From: a virus
Virus record (IMG/VR): IMGVR_UViG_3300032087_003396
Location: 1-31,635 of that record
Strand: one strand, 5' to 3'
DNA: 31,635 nt
Position numbers and translations under genes: made by a program. The notes under the pieces are model-generated. The model searched no databases. It was not told where the DNA came from and saw only the letters and a program-made list of their open reading frames with translations. This document shows positions 1-8,309 of this stretch, piece after piece (position 1 is the stretch's first letter; each line of letters opens with the position of its first letter).

Positions 1-91
1 CATCTATGGTATCATTGGTTTCTATCGTAACTGTAAAAATAGTTTTTTTAATATTACCCATTACGACTGTTTGCTTTTGTAGGGGTATTTT
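1..91. repeat. Terminal direct repeat, left copy (circular overlap)
   Basis: Bases 1-91 are identical to 31545-31635. An exact repeat at both ends of a contig whose gene order closes across the join is what a circular assembly, or a circularly permuted or short-repeat phage genome, gives. The 91 bases lie inside one reading frame that continues across the join, so they need not be real genome ends. Confidence 0.95.
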
Positions 92-220
92 ATCTGTGCT
101 ATAAAAGACACCATTAGATGTTGCATTTTGTTGTAGCTTCATATTGTTTACATACTGTCTGCTATACCACTTGTTACGATTAAATTTATTGTTTCTTGAT
201 TGATTAAAATCTACACCCAA
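1..220 (-). CDS. Probable head-closure / head-tail joining protein, N-terminal part (gene crosses the contig join)
   Basis: The frame is open from a TTG at 220-218 to base 1 and continues at 31544, giving 118 residues in total (residues 1-73 here). The TTG follows an AGAGAGG Shine-Dalgarno by about 8 bases and overlaps the last codons of the upstream connector gene (stop at 211-213). An internal ATG at 61 would cut the protein to 65 residues and leave about 150 bases of open frame unused, so I prefer the TTG. The C-terminal half has the pattern typical of small head-closure proteins (VYYGGELWLVDDI, then a strand-rich tail). Position after coat and connector also fits this role, in which the protein plugs the portal-connector channel and docks the tail. 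Family assignment is inferred from size, order and this motif. Confidence 0.7.
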   Translation of the reverse strand, partial: MGVDFNQSRNNKFNRNKWYSRQYVNNMKLQQNATSNGVFYSTDKIPLQKQTVVMGNIKKTIFTVTIETNDTID

Positions 221-624
221 TACCCTAACCTCTCTGTTCTTTTGTGTGCAAGATTACACATACCTGCATTTTTCCAAACCATATAAGCGTTTGGTGCTAA
301 TACTTTACCTTGACTTACTGCTTGTATAGACAAATCACCATTTCTTCTTAAGTAATCAATCTGATGTAGTAGTCCCAATGAAAAGGCATCAGCATCAAAA
401 ATAGCAACATCATCATCATCTGTTGGGTAAGTAGTGGAAGTTCCAAACTTCATAAACAGATATGACAAAGCCCATTCTTCTAACCTCACAATAAATGTAT
501 CTACCATATCACTTGGGTTGTCATAGTTTGCACCTTGTAATTCTAATGCCAAATCAATGCCACTAAAATCTAAATAATTTTGTTTTGTTATATACATAGG
601 TTCTGTTCTAATTGTTATTGCCAT
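211..624 (-). CDS. Probable head-tail connector (gp6/gp15-type adaptor)
   Basis: A 137-residue acidic, mostly helical protein directly downstream of the major coat gene, where tailed phages usually encode the first connector ring beneath the portal. Its start is clear: AAGGAG eight bases before the ATG at 624. Features visible are an N-terminal beta-like segment, a central run of four aspartates (about residues 69-72) and a basic C-terminus. I recognise no catalytic motif. The role is inferred from gene order, length and overall character; it could be a different small head protein such as a decoration protein. Its 3' end overlaps the TTG start of the head-closure gene by 10 bases. Confidence 0.6.
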   Translation of the reverse strand: MAITIRTEPMYITKQNYLDFSGIDLALELQGANYDNPSDMVDTFIVRLEEWALSYLFMKFGTSTTYPTDDDDVAIFDADAFSLGLLHQIDYLRRNGDLSIQAVSQGKVLAPNAYMVWKNAGMCNLAHKRTERLGYWV

Positions 625-654
625 TTTTCATACTCCTTATTTTTATAAGACACA

Positions 655-675
655 GGGGGGTCATATAGACCCACC
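655..675 (-). other. Hairpin downstream of the coat gene
   Basis: GGGTC (658-662) and GACCC (668-672) form a 5-bp GC-rich stem with an ATATA loop, with two further G-C pairs beyond a mismatch. No T-run follows on the minus strand, so it is not a standard terminator. It could protect the 3' end of the coat mRNA or be a partial terminator between coat and connector. Confidence 0.5.
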
Positions 676-694
676 CATATATGCCTATTAGTTT

Positions 695-1804
695 TTAATA
701 TGTATCTTGAATTGCAACTGCCAATTCTGGTCTTAATGATGCAATACCATATAACACATCAAATGAGATTGTATCAGTTTTACTTGATTGGTTGTAGTCA
801 TAAACTACTCTAACTGATAAACCTTCACCGTTAACAACAGATGCTCTTGGTGCGCCCATTGGTAAATCTAATGGTCTAATTACAAAAGCAAAAGCGTTCT
901 TGTGGAAGCCAACTGAACTTGAAAGTCTAACCATTCTAACTTCAGTTGCAGATACTCCTGATGGGAAAGCTGGGCTAACTGCTATTGAAGCAATAGCGTT
1001 TGATGACCCTGTTCCGTTTGCAGTAAATCTATATAGTTGTCCTTCGTAAACAAAACCTTCACCGATTTTAACAGTTGCTGAAGCAGTTGATAAACCACTC
1101 AATGCAACTGCACCACCTGAAGCAGATGCTACGCTGAATTTTTCTTTAGCTGTTCCAACTGCAGAACTTGTGCTTTCTGGTAAGTTTTGGTTCATATAAG
1201 TTTGCATACCATATACTTTACCAAGTAAAGCTTCTCTTAAAGTTTCGTTGCTACCAGCGAAGTTAACTTTTGTTAAAATCTCTGTTAAAGCATAACGATA
1301 TTTATGTTCTGGTGAAAGAACTAAATGTCTTTCTTGAAGAGGTGCTTTTGCTATGTCTAACTTCTTACCAACATTTGCAATGTCTGCAAGGTTAGTTGGT
1401 GAAGCAGATGTAGCTAATACTGACCCACTTGATTTTTCAAAAATAAAGTTTGCCAAGTCCTCATCTATTTTTTGTGCTAAAGCAACCATTGCTGGTTCTA
1501 TAACTTGTCTTGCAAAATCTCTTAATTCTAAAGATGCTTGTTGTGAAGTAATACTTACAGATACATCTTTGAATTTGTCTAACTTAACAGTAACTCCTTG
1601 TTCAGTTAAGTCCTGTGCTGAAATAGAACCTGCAAAGTCTTTTGCAATTAACTCTGCTGGTTTGCGCACAGTAATTGTGTCCCCTACTTTAACAAACTCA
1701 TTTGCATAGTCAGTATGAACTAATTCTGCAAAGATAAGTTGGTTTCTCAAAATTGCTAATGCTTCTTGTGCAATTATTTGAGGGGTTAAAAATGTGTTAG
1801 CCAT
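695..1804 (-). CDS. Major capsid protein, P22 coat-protein-like
   Basis: A 369-residue protein with the organisation of the P22 gp5-type coat family. The N-terminus (MANTFLTPQIIAQEALAIL) leads into a segment with VKVGDTITVRKPA (about residues 38-50), then a strand and spine-helix region ending in VEPAMVALAQKIDEDLA-type sequence. This family builds the icosahedral shell with a HK97 fold and needs a separate scaffold, which is encoded immediately upstream. Residues about 225-290 are rich in A, S, G and T and may be an inserted surface domain. The start is firm: TATAAGGAG precedes the ATG at 1804. Recognition is by N-terminal pattern and context, not by search. Confidence 0.88.
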   Translation of the reverse strand: MANTFLTPQIIAQEALAILRNQLIFAELVHTDYANEFVKVGDTITVRKPAELIAKDFAGSISAQDLTEQGVTVKLDKFKDVSVSITSQQASLELRDFARQVIEPAMVALAQKIDEDLANFIFEKSSGSVLATSASPTNLADIANVGKKLDIAKAPLQERHLVLSPEHKYRYALTEILTKVNFAGSNETLREALLGKVYGMQTYMNQNLPESTSSAVGTAKEKFSVASASGGAVALSGLSTASATVKIGEGFVYEGQLYRFTANGTGSSNAIASIAVSPAFPSGVSATEVRMVRLSSSVGFHKNAFAFVIRPLDLPMGAPRASVVNGEGLSVRVVYDYNQSSKTDTISFDVLYGIASLRPELAVAIQDTY

Positions 1805-1817
1805 TTTTTAAATCTCC

Positions 1818-2399
1818 TTATAATTTATTTTTCTCTCGCCAAGCGAGGTATTGTTTTGTTGTCATTTTAGAAAAATCTGGGTAGCTACCACCACTCATTT
1901 TAATACTGCTGTCCACACTTGTAAATTGCTCATTCTTAAACTTTGGGTGGGCTTCAAGATATTTCTCTACTGCCTGTTCATAAGTTTCGCCTTCTGCAAC
2001 TTCTATCTTTTCAATAAGATAGTCTGTGAACTCTGGGTCTGCATTTGATTTAGTTAAAACATTAACTTTCTCTTGCTTCGCCTTTTGAAGTTTTAGTGTT
2101 TCCACCTCACCTCTTACTGTTTCATATTCTTGAGATTTCTTAACAATGTCATCAAGCTTACTTTCATCTTCAATGCCAAGTTTCTTTAAAAACCTTGCTC
2201 TTTCTTTCCCAAGTCTATTTATCACAATCTCATCAAGCTGTGCTTGAGTAAACACTTTTCCTTTAGCCTCAACTTCTGCTTTTTGTTCTTGTGGTTGTGG
2301 TTCAGGTTTTGCCTCTACCACTTTTTCTTGCACTTGTTTTTCAACAGGTTGCTCTGTTGTGTTGACTGATGTATCAACTGTTTGTGTTTCTTTTTCCAT
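1818..2399 (-). CDS. Capsid scaffold protein (DUF4355 / GP20-like)
   Basis: 193 residues from the ATG at 2399, eight bases after AAAGGAG; a GTG at 2408 would overlap the Shine-Dalgarno region and is less likely. The protein has a disordered N-terminus rich in E, Q, P and V (about residues 5-45), a KGKVFTQAQLDEIVINRLGKER segment typical of phage scaffolds, a charged coiled coil (about 75-125) and a short basic C-terminus that would bind the coat. It guides assembly of the P22-like coat encoded 14 bases downstream and would leave the prohead. I see no dedicated prohead protease gene, so removal may be by exit rather than cleavage. Confidence 0.82.
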   Translation of the reverse strand: MEKETQTVDTSVNTTEQPVEKQVQEKVVEAKPEPQPQEQKAEVEAKGKVFTQAQLDEIVINRLGKERARFLKKLGIEDESKLDDIVKKSQEYETVRGEVETLKLQKAKQEKVNVLTKSNADPEFTDYLIEKIEVAEGETYEQAVEKYLEAHPKFKNEQFTSVDSSIKMSGGSYPDFSKMTTKQYLAWREKNKL

Positions 2400-2431
2400 C
2401 ACACACACTCCTTTAGTGTTATTTTTTTTTC

Positions 2432-2450
2432 CAAGTTTTTATAGAACTTG
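2432..2450 (-). other. Short hairpin before the scaffold gene
   Basis: CAAGTT and AACTTG form a 6-bp stem with a 7-base loop in the 64-base gap between a small ORF and the scaffold gene. It lacks a downstream T-run on the minus strand, so it is unlikely to terminate. It might be an mRNA processing or stability element ahead of scaffold and coat. Confidence 0.35.
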
Positions 2451-2463
2451 TAAACTAATTTTA

Positions 2464-2625
2464 TTATATCACATTACTTAATGTGTTTAATAAACCATAA
2501 AATTCTTCATAACTTTCTTTTGCTTTTTCTGTTGCTTCTTCTGTCAAAACATAAATACCTTTGTCTAAATCAAATTCATACCATTCTGCATTTTCCATAA
2601 AATAGGGTATATCTACTGTTGTCAT
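2464..2625 (-). CDS. Small acidic protein, 53 residues, coupled to the MuF-type gene
   Basis: The ATG (2625-2623) overlaps the TGA of the upstream head-protein gene (2624-2622) in an ATGA junction, the standard signature of translational coupling. The frame runs 53 codons to a TAA. The peptide is acidic, with an aromatic-rich first half (YF, EWYEFD, GIYVL) and a helical EEATEKAKESYEEFYGLL second half. I recognise no family. Its place between the minor head protein and the scaffold suggests a small head-assembly accessory protein. I judge it real because of the ATGA overlap, sensible composition and tight packing. Confidence 0.7.
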   Translation of the reverse strand: MTTVDIPYFMENAEWYEFDLDKGIYVLTEEATEKAKESYEEFYGLLNTLSNVI

Positions 2626-4730
2626 AATCTATTAACCTCTTTAATTATATTTTTTATATCATCAAATGTTTCAACAATATACTTTGGTAACTTCTCTTTT
2701 TCTTTTGGGTCATTATACATTACAAATGTTTCTGCAAAGCATTCAAGAAAATTTGAGTTTGCATACATACCAACATTATATATACTTTCATCTTTATTCA
2801 TTTTTTTGTGATTTCTTCTTATTCGCCATTTCATCTCATCAAGTTTTGGACTAATAGAATTTAACTTATCAAGGTTTCCACTATTTCTTAATTTGTTTAA
2901 CTTACCTTGAATAGTTTTGTTCCAATTAACTTCTTCAAAATATTGAAGGTGTATTGTGTGGGCGTATTCGTGTTGTGTCAATCGTTTCACATCTCTTTCT
3001 AAATCACCACTTCCTTTTATAGTCCATCTTTTATACTTAAATGCTTTTGAATTTTTTTTAATATAATTGTTATATTGTTTAAGCCTCATTCTTTTTTCAA
3101 CTTGGCTCATAGTCTTATTTTCTTCTACTTCTTTAATATACCTTTTAGCTATCTGTATTTGTTCTCTTCTTTTTATGTTGTTTTCAGCAAATCGTATATT
3201 AGTTTCAGTAATATCATTTGCATTCAATGTAGTTCTATTATATTGTATGCCATCTCTTGTTGCATTTGCATTAGCTTTCATTCTTGTTTTTGTTTGAAAT
3301 CTTGTCATCTTGTAAGATAAAGGAAAGTCATCTTGTAATTCAATTATTGATTTATTCACAATATTCAATCTATCTAATTTTACTTTTTCAAAATCAGTTG
3401 CAACATCACTAAATATTTTTGTTTGAGTAATTGCTTCTTGTAAAGTTTTAGCTTTTTTGTATTGAAACATATCTGTTTTTTGTTCTGGTATTTCAAGATG
3501 CTCTTTGACTACTTCACTCATTGCAACAGGTGGGGTTTGTGGTGGCTTATTAGTAATTGGTGCTGGTGGCTTGTTTGGGTCAGATTGTATTTTCTTATCT
3601 TTTAGTCCCAAGTCCTGCAACAATACTTTTGGGTTTTCTCTTTCATAATCTCTAAACAAATCTGGGTTTGCTTTCATATGTTGTCTTTGTCTTTTCTGCC
3701 ACAACATTGCTTGTCTTTTTTCTTTCTGTGCTTGTAACAAATACTCTTTATTATTAGTATCTTTATAGAGTGCCATATAAGTTAAATTTCTTTGTTTGTA
3801 TTTTCTTATATTTCTCTCGTTGTATCTTTGTGTTTTTGTTGCTTCATAATTTTCAGGTCTATACGATTTTGTTTTATACCCTAAATCATCTTTAATGTTT
3901 TCAACACTCTCTTGTAATACTCTATCTATAGCAACAGGTTTCATCTTGTGTCTGCAATTAGGTCTGGTTGTTAAGTATGGGGGTTTATCTCTAACATCTT
4001 GTATTGACTGCAAATTATTATTCTGTATGTGTTTTCTTATCATTGCCTTTGCATCTGTAGTCAATGGAAACAAAAGGTATTTTTCATCATAATACATTCT
4101 GCCTTGATAGTCAGCGTGGTCATCTGCACAATCACCAAATTCATTTACCACATAGAAAACAATGTTTGCATTTCTACCAGCCTCTAATTGTCTATTACCT
4201 ATCTCTTGTTGTATGCCTGTTCTGACTGCCATTTCCATATAAGCTTTGTAAGTAACCTTACGACCATTTTTATATGTTACAGGTAAGCCTTTATCAATGC
4301 CTGTTTTAGTTTGGCTAATAATACTTTTATCTAAATTAGGTATAAACTCTGCTGATGTTTTATATCTTTCTAACCGTGATACTTTTTTTAGTGTTCTGTT
4401 CTGTAATGACTTGGCACTTCTTACTAACATCTTCATTCCCATTGCTGTATCTTTTTTTAGTTGTTTGGTATCTGTTCCTGTATATGAACCAATATTGTCA
4501 ATCACATTGTTTATTATTTTTTGAGATTTGTTTGCCACTTGTTGTAACTTATTATTTAATTGTCTTTTTGAAGCTACTTGTGTTTTGATGTAGTCTTTGG
4601 CATTGGCTGATTTTGCACCTTTGTTAAGATGAAGTGCTGTTTCTAATACCATTGCATTTTCAGTTGCATCAATGACTTCTCTCATTACTAAAGATACATC
4701 ATCAGTAACATTATGTATATCTCTTGCCAA
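2622..4730 (-). CDS. MuF / phage_min_cap2-type minor head protein with C-terminal HExxH metallopeptidase-like domain
   Basis: 702 residues from a TTG at 4730; an in-frame TGA just upstream rules out a longer form, and TAGGTG stands six bases before the TTG. Residues about 150-270 match the phage minor capsid 2 / MuF core: a conserved helix with AVRTGIQQEIGNRQLEAGR, then GDCADDHADYQGRMY (199-213) and RPNCRHKMKP (256-265). Such proteins sit inside the capsid by the portal. A basic helix-rich linker and a proline-rich stretch (about 385-402) lead to a C-terminal region of about 290 residues carrying HEYAH (587-591) and, some 70 residues on, ECFAET (E663, E667), the arrangement of a zinc metallopeptidase. 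Temperate-phage MuF proteins fused to toxin domains are known; this could be an injected effector or an internal head protease. The peptidase call is by motif only. Confidence 0.8.
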   Translation of the reverse strand: MARDIHNVTDDVSLVMREVIDATENAMVLETALHLNKGAKSANAKDYIKTQVASKRQLNNKLQQVANKSQKIINNVIDNIGSYTGTDTKQLKKDTAMGMKMLVRSAKSLQNRTLKKVSRLERYKTSAEFIPNLDKSIISQTKTGIDKGLPVTYKNGRKVTYKAYMEMAVRTGIQQEIGNRQLEAGRNANIVFYVVNEFGDCADDHADYQGRMYYDEKYLLFPLTTDAKAMIRKHIQNNNLQSIQDVRDKPPYLTTRPNCRHKMKPVAIDRVLQESVENIKDDLGYKTKSYRPENYEATKTQRYNERNIRKYKQRNLTYMALYKDTNNKEYLLQAQKEKRQAMLWQKRQRQHMKANPDLFRDYERENPKVLLQDLGLKDKKIQSDPNKPPAPITNKPPQTPPVAMSEVVKEHLEIPEQKTDMFQYKKAKTLQEAITQTKIFSDVATDFEKVKLDRLNIVNKSIIELQDDFPLSYKMTRFQTKTRMKANANATRDGIQYNRTTLNANDITETNIRFAENNIKRREQIQIAKRYIKEVEENKTMSQVEKRMRLKQYNNYIKKNSKAFKYKRWTIKGSGDLERDVKRLTQHEYAHTIHLQYFEEVNWNKTIQGKLNKLRNSGNLDKLNSISPKLDEMKWRIRRNHKKMNKDESIYNVGMYANSNFLECFAETFVMYNDPKEKEKLPKYIVETFDDIKNIIKEVNRL

Positions 4731-4747
4731 ACCTAATCACCTACACT

Positions 4748-4816
4748 TTATTTTTTCTTGCCTTTACTCTTGTTGCCATAACCCATCTTCTTGGGTTTCT
4801 TTTTTCCATAGTGCAT
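4748..4816 (-). CDS. Very small basic peptide, 22 residues
   Basis: ATG at 4816, preceded by GAGGAG with a spacing of six bases, then 22 codons to TAA, in the gap between the portal gene (stop at 4820) and the minor head gene. Half of the residues are lysine, with two MGYG/HYGK-like glycine-tyrosine spots. It resembles a nucleic-acid-binding tail or a packaged basic peptide. No family is recognisable at this length. Support comes from the strong ribosome binding site and from filling an otherwise empty gap; conservation in related phages would settle it. Confidence 0.55.
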   Translation of the reverse strand: MHYGKKKPKKMGYGNKSKGKKK

Positions 4817-4819
4817 ATT

Positions 4820-6601
4820 CTACTCCTCACTTGGTAAATTTGATGTATCTATCTTAACCATATTTCTTGCTGTTTGTTCATCTATTCTTAAGAACTCCAT
4901 AAGCATTGATATTGCACTATCTTCTGCCAATGCCCCTGTTGCATATTCTTTAACAATGTTAATCGCACTTTGTATCTGCGCACCATTGTAAGAAGTTTCT
5001 TGTTGTGCTTTATCACTTGCTACTTCTTCTTGTGGTTGTTCTGATTGTTCACCTTCTACACCATCATATAAGAAGTCTTGCATATCTGCTTCTTCCTTAC
5101 CAACCATCTTCTCAATATATTCTATAATCTCTAATTTGTTTGTTGCATTAGGAAAAACTTTTTCTACATATTGTTCTGGTGTAATTGCACCGCTTGATAA
5201 GGCTGTTAAGTAGTTGTCTATCACTTTGTATAAGAAATGGTTGTTGTATTTTTCTACTGCTGTTTCTTCATCTTCACCATACCATTTTTCTCTATACTCT
5301 GGCACACTCATTATTCCAGCTTGAACATCTAATCTATCTCTGTCCATTTCGCTACCCTTATCTTCAAAGATACTGTCATCAAACATAATTCTAATTTCTT
5401 TATCTTCTAAAGGTCTAAATTGAATGTTAGTAAAATCATTAGATGCTTTCATCAATACTTTCGCTAATCGTAATAAGACATCTTCTATAAGTATTTGATG
5501 CTTTTTAATATTTCTAAATAGTGTTGAGTTTTCACTAATGACCTGTGTAGCTGTAGCGACTGCACTACCATCAAATTTCAAAAAGTTTTCACCAAGTCCA
5601 CACTTCATTGCAATATAACTCATCTCTGTATTGATACCTCTAACATATGCTTCATATCTTAAGTCATCACTCTTATTTGTGATAAGTGGTTTACCATCAT
5701 CATTATCTGGCAAGTGATAGAAGAGTGTATCATATGGGTCAAAAGTTCTCTGCATTGTTCCATCATTTTTGTTAAGTGTCCAAGCTTCAGTTGATACAAA
5801 CATACGCTTACGACCCAATACATATTCTAAATCAAAACCATCATATTTGTTGTCAATCGCTTTGAAGTTGTCAAGGCAGTTAGCATAAATACTAATACCA
5901 ATTTCATCATCTAATAATTCTGTCATAAAGTTTGATGATAGGTTAGGTCTTAATATAAAGAACCAAGGCATCTCACTTTTTGTATTAAATATATATTTTG
6001 TTTTTATTTTATAATCGTGGTCTAAACAATAGTTGCATATATCATATGTTCCTGTGTCTTTGTTTTTAAGATGCACAACCACATTAGTTTCATCTGTTCC
6101 TTGAGATACAAATGCACACTCTGTGATATTCTTATGTTCTATTGTGATTGGGTATATCTTTGTTTCATTCACAAAGTCTATTGTTAGTTTAGATTTGTCT
6201 TTATTTATTCTACCTGTTTCACTAACACCAAGTCCTTCCACATTGACAATCAATGCACCTAAACCTAATGCAAAAGATTTCTCAATACCATCATTTGCTT
6301 TTTGCCAGAAGTTCGTGCTGTATAGTATGTGGTCTAACTTTTCTTTTTCTTCATCAGGTAGTATAATATCACATCTTTCATTCATCAAAAGATTAGCCCA
6401 ACTTTCAGCAATAAACTTTGGTAAGTTTAGGGTCTTTCTTTCCATCTCAAGATAGTTAGTCCCATTATATATTTTGTAGTTATGAAAACCTAACACTCTA
6501 CCTCTATACCAAGATAACCAATCTTTAGCATAGTATGATTTGTAAGGTAGTGCTTTTTCAATACCTACTAAATCTTTAATTATTCCATTTACATCTATCA
6601 T
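4820..6601 (-). CDS. Portal protein (SPP1 gp6-like)
   Basis: 593 residues from the ATG at 6601, seven bases after GAGGGG. Length, order (between terminase and minor head protein) and sequence character fit the SPP1-type portal family, the dodecameric ring through which DNA is packaged and ejected. Supporting stretches include an N-terminal YRGRVLGFHNYKI and NLPKFIAESWANLLMNER, a mid-protein block ending GMSYIAMKCGLGENFLKFDG-like sequence (about residues 325-345) and the crown-like helical region after residue 440. The C-terminus (from about residue 500) is rich in E, Q and S. No anomaly in frame or composition. Confidence 0.88.
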   Translation of the reverse strand: MIDVNGIIKDLVGIEKALPYKSYYAKDWLSWYRGRVLGFHNYKIYNGTNYLEMERKTLNLPKFIAESWANLLMNERCDIILPDEEKEKLDHILYSTNFWQKANDGIEKSFALGLGALIVNVEGLGVSETGRINKDKSKLTIDFVNETKIYPITIEHKNITECAFVSQGTDETNVVVHLKNKDTGTYDICNYCLDHDYKIKTKYIFNTKSEMPWFFILRPNLSSNFMTELLDDEIGISIYANCLDNFKAIDNKYDGFDLEYVLGRKRMFVSTEAWTLNKNDGTMQRTFDPYDTLFYHLPDNDDGKPLITNKSDDLRYEAYVRGINTEMSYIAMKCGLGENFLKFDGSAVATATQVISENSTLFRNIKKHQILIEDVLLRLAKVLMKASNDFTNIQFRPLEDKEIRIMFDDSIFEDKGSEMDRDRLDVQAGIMSVPEYREKWYGEDEETAVEKYNNHFLYKVIDNYLTALSSGAITPEQYVEKVFPNATNKLEIIEYIEKMVGKEEADMQDFLYDGVEGEQSEQPQEEVASDKAQQETSYNGAQIQSAINIVKEYATGALAEDSAISMLMEFLRIDEQTARNMVKIDTSNLPSEE

Positions 6602-6634
6602 TTACTTACCCCTCTTAATCGCTTCATAAGGCTC

Positions 6635-6928
6635 TTATCTCCATTTTACCTTATTACTCCAATAACTCCCACTCATTTTTCCTTTAGCAATTCCTTTAGC
6701 GTGTCTTGCTTTGAATGATGCCCTCTTTGCTTTTAGGGCTGGTGTCAATTTCTTCGTGGCTTTTGTTACTGTATCTGCACCCTTCTGTCCAAACCTAATC
6801 GTTTTTATTTTGTTACCTTCTTTTGCTACGACTATATGTGATTTCGTTGGGTGGTTAGGTGTCCTCTTTGGTTTGTTATAACCAGACACACCAGCTCGTT
6901 CTAATCTTGGGTCTTTCTTTTTAGCCAT
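6635..6928 (-). CDS. Small basic DUF6321-like protein
   Basis: 97 residues, strongly basic. The stretch GYNKPKRTPNHPTKSHIVV (17-35), then RFGQKGADT and a C-terminal FKARHAKGI...SGSYWSNKVKW block, matches the DUF6321 domain that I know from many aquatic tailed phages. The 'RHAK...W..KVKW' end is its most constant part. The function is not established; high charge and placement between terminase and portal suggest DNA contact during packaging or an internal head protein. GAGGTGAT precedes the ATG at 6928, and the start overlaps the end of the upstream membrane peptide gene by eight bases. Confidence 0.8.
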   Translation of the reverse strand: MAKKKDPRLERAGVSGYNKPKRTPNHPTKSHIVVAKEGNKIKTIRFGQKGADTVTKATKKLTPALKAKRASFKARHAKGIAKGKMSGSYWSNKVKWR

Positions 6929-7046
6929 TACTTATCACCTCTATAATCATCAAGACTAATATGAATATTGCGATACCATTGACCCACCAATTTATAGGCT
7001 CATTGTCAATCGGTCTTAATAAACTCTTCCATACTTTCTTCCACAT
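6921..7046 (-). CDS. Small single-pass membrane protein, 41 residues
   Basis: ATG at 7046 follows GGAG by six bases, four bases after the terminase stop (7050-7052), and the frame runs 41 codons to a TAA inside the start of the next gene. A basic N-terminus (MWKKVWKSLLRP) is followed by one hydrophobic helix, about residues 19-38 (INWWVNGIAIFILVLMIIEV), so a membrane-anchored peptide with a short cytoplasmic head is likely. It could be a small holin- or antiholin-like protein, but position alone does not show that. The ribosome binding site and overlap at both ends support it as a gene. Confidence 0.7.
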   Translation of the reverse strand: MWKKVWKSLLRPIDNEPINWWVNGIAIFILVLMIIEVISNG

Positions 7047-7049
7047 ATG

Positions 7050-8309
7050 CTACTCCATTTCTACCAAGTTCTCTAAATATTCTTCTATGCTATATTCAAA
7101 AGCATCTAATATATCTATATCACTTGTCCCATCATCTAACCTGATGCCTTCCTTCTTCTCACTCCATACTGCCTGACTTAAACCTTTTTGTAGTGGCACA
7201 GTTGTATGTCTTAACATCTTTATTCTGTCTGTTCCTAATAAGCGTTGCACTAATTCTATTCTATCTTTGATGGGTTTCTTTAGTGCCTTCTTGATGTTTG
7301 TTTTTAACCTGTCCTTGATTGCCACATTCTTAAGTCCTCGTATCAATACAGGTTCTGCATTATCACATCTTGTTGTAAATAGTTTATCATACTTTTCATA
7401 TACTATCTTGGCAAAGGTGCTAAATCTTTTATCTAATGTTTCTGGGCTTAATTCTTCCTCTATTCTTTCTGCTTCTAATACGACTATGTTTTTGAGGTGT
7501 GGGGTAAAGCCTGTTGCTACAAATGTTGTCCCACTCTTATTGCCACCAAAGTCAACACCAACATTGATGAGTATGAGGTTGTCTGGTTCTTTGTCTATAA
7601 GGTATCGTTCCATATTGTCTGCAAACTTGGTGTATATAATACCCTCTGCTCTAACCCATTGCCCCAATATATATCTCTGGTAAAATACACCATCATACAT
7701 ATTCTCATATCGTTGAACAATCTCATCTGTTAGGCTGGGGTTGTCTTTCATTGTAAAGTGTATATACTTCACATTCTTTTGTTCAGACTTGTTGACCCAC
7801 TCTTTCTTGAACCAATGATTAGGACTTTCTGGGTTACAGCTAAACCAATACTTACTTCTTGGGACACTACATCTTGCTAATACCTGATTGACAAAACTTT
7901 CTGGCATCAGGACTACTTCATCTAAAAATGCCCCTGCACTTGTAATACCTTGAACCGTTTGATATGATGCCTCATCTTTACCACCAAACACATAAAAGTA
8001 TTGGGTGTTCCTACCTCTTGTAACTTTGAGTGTATGTGTTGATGTGTAGTAGGCTATATCAAATTGTTTATGCAGATACTTTATATTCATCAAAGGCTTA
8101 ATGATATTTCTCTCTGCACTTGTTACACTTTTTGAAGCTATGATAAAGTTCTTGTTCTTAAACTCACTCATTGCCCAAAGTATAAATGCGATACTCATTG
8201 ATGATGTTTTTCCTGACCTGATTGTTCCATCTGCTATGACACCATCATAATTACTAAACCCAAACTTAAATAGTTCTAATTGTTTTGGGCTAAAACCAAT
8301 CTCATTCAT
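7050..8309 (-). CDS. terL: Terminase large subunit
   Basis: 419 residues from the ATG at 8309, which has AAGGA just upstream; a TTG at 8327 is a weaker alternative. This is the ATP-driven packaging motor and headful or site-specific nuclease of the terminase_3/PBSX-like type. Visible are the Walker A motif GTIRSGKT (28-35), Walker B AFLDE (127-131), the coupling motif WFSCNPESPNHWF (about 155-167) and the RNase H-like nuclease beginning INVGVDFGGNKSGT (about 245), with a late acidic block DDGTSDIDILDAFEY. The start overlaps the TerS stop by eight bases. All expected motor residues are present. Confidence 0.95.
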   Translation of the reverse strand: MNEIGFSPKQLELFKFGFSNYDGVIADGTIRSGKTSSMSIAFILWAMSEFKNKNFIIASKSVTSAERNIIKPLMNIKYLHKQFDIAYYTSTHTLKVTRGRNTQYFYVFGGKDEASYQTVQGITSAGAFLDEVVLMPESFVNQVLARCSVPRSKYWFSCNPESPNHWFKKEWVNKSEQKNVKYIHFTMKDNPSLTDEIVQRYENMYDGVFYQRYILGQWVRAEGIIYTKFADNMERYLIDKEPDNLILINVGVDFGGNKSGTTFVATGFTPHLKNIVVLEAERIEEELSPETLDKRFSTFAKIVYEKYDKLFTTRCDNAEPVLIRGLKNVAIKDRLKTNIKKALKKPIKDRIELVQRLLGTDRIKMLRHTTVPLQKGLSQAVWSEKKEGIRLDDGTSDIDILDAFEYSIEEYLENLVEME

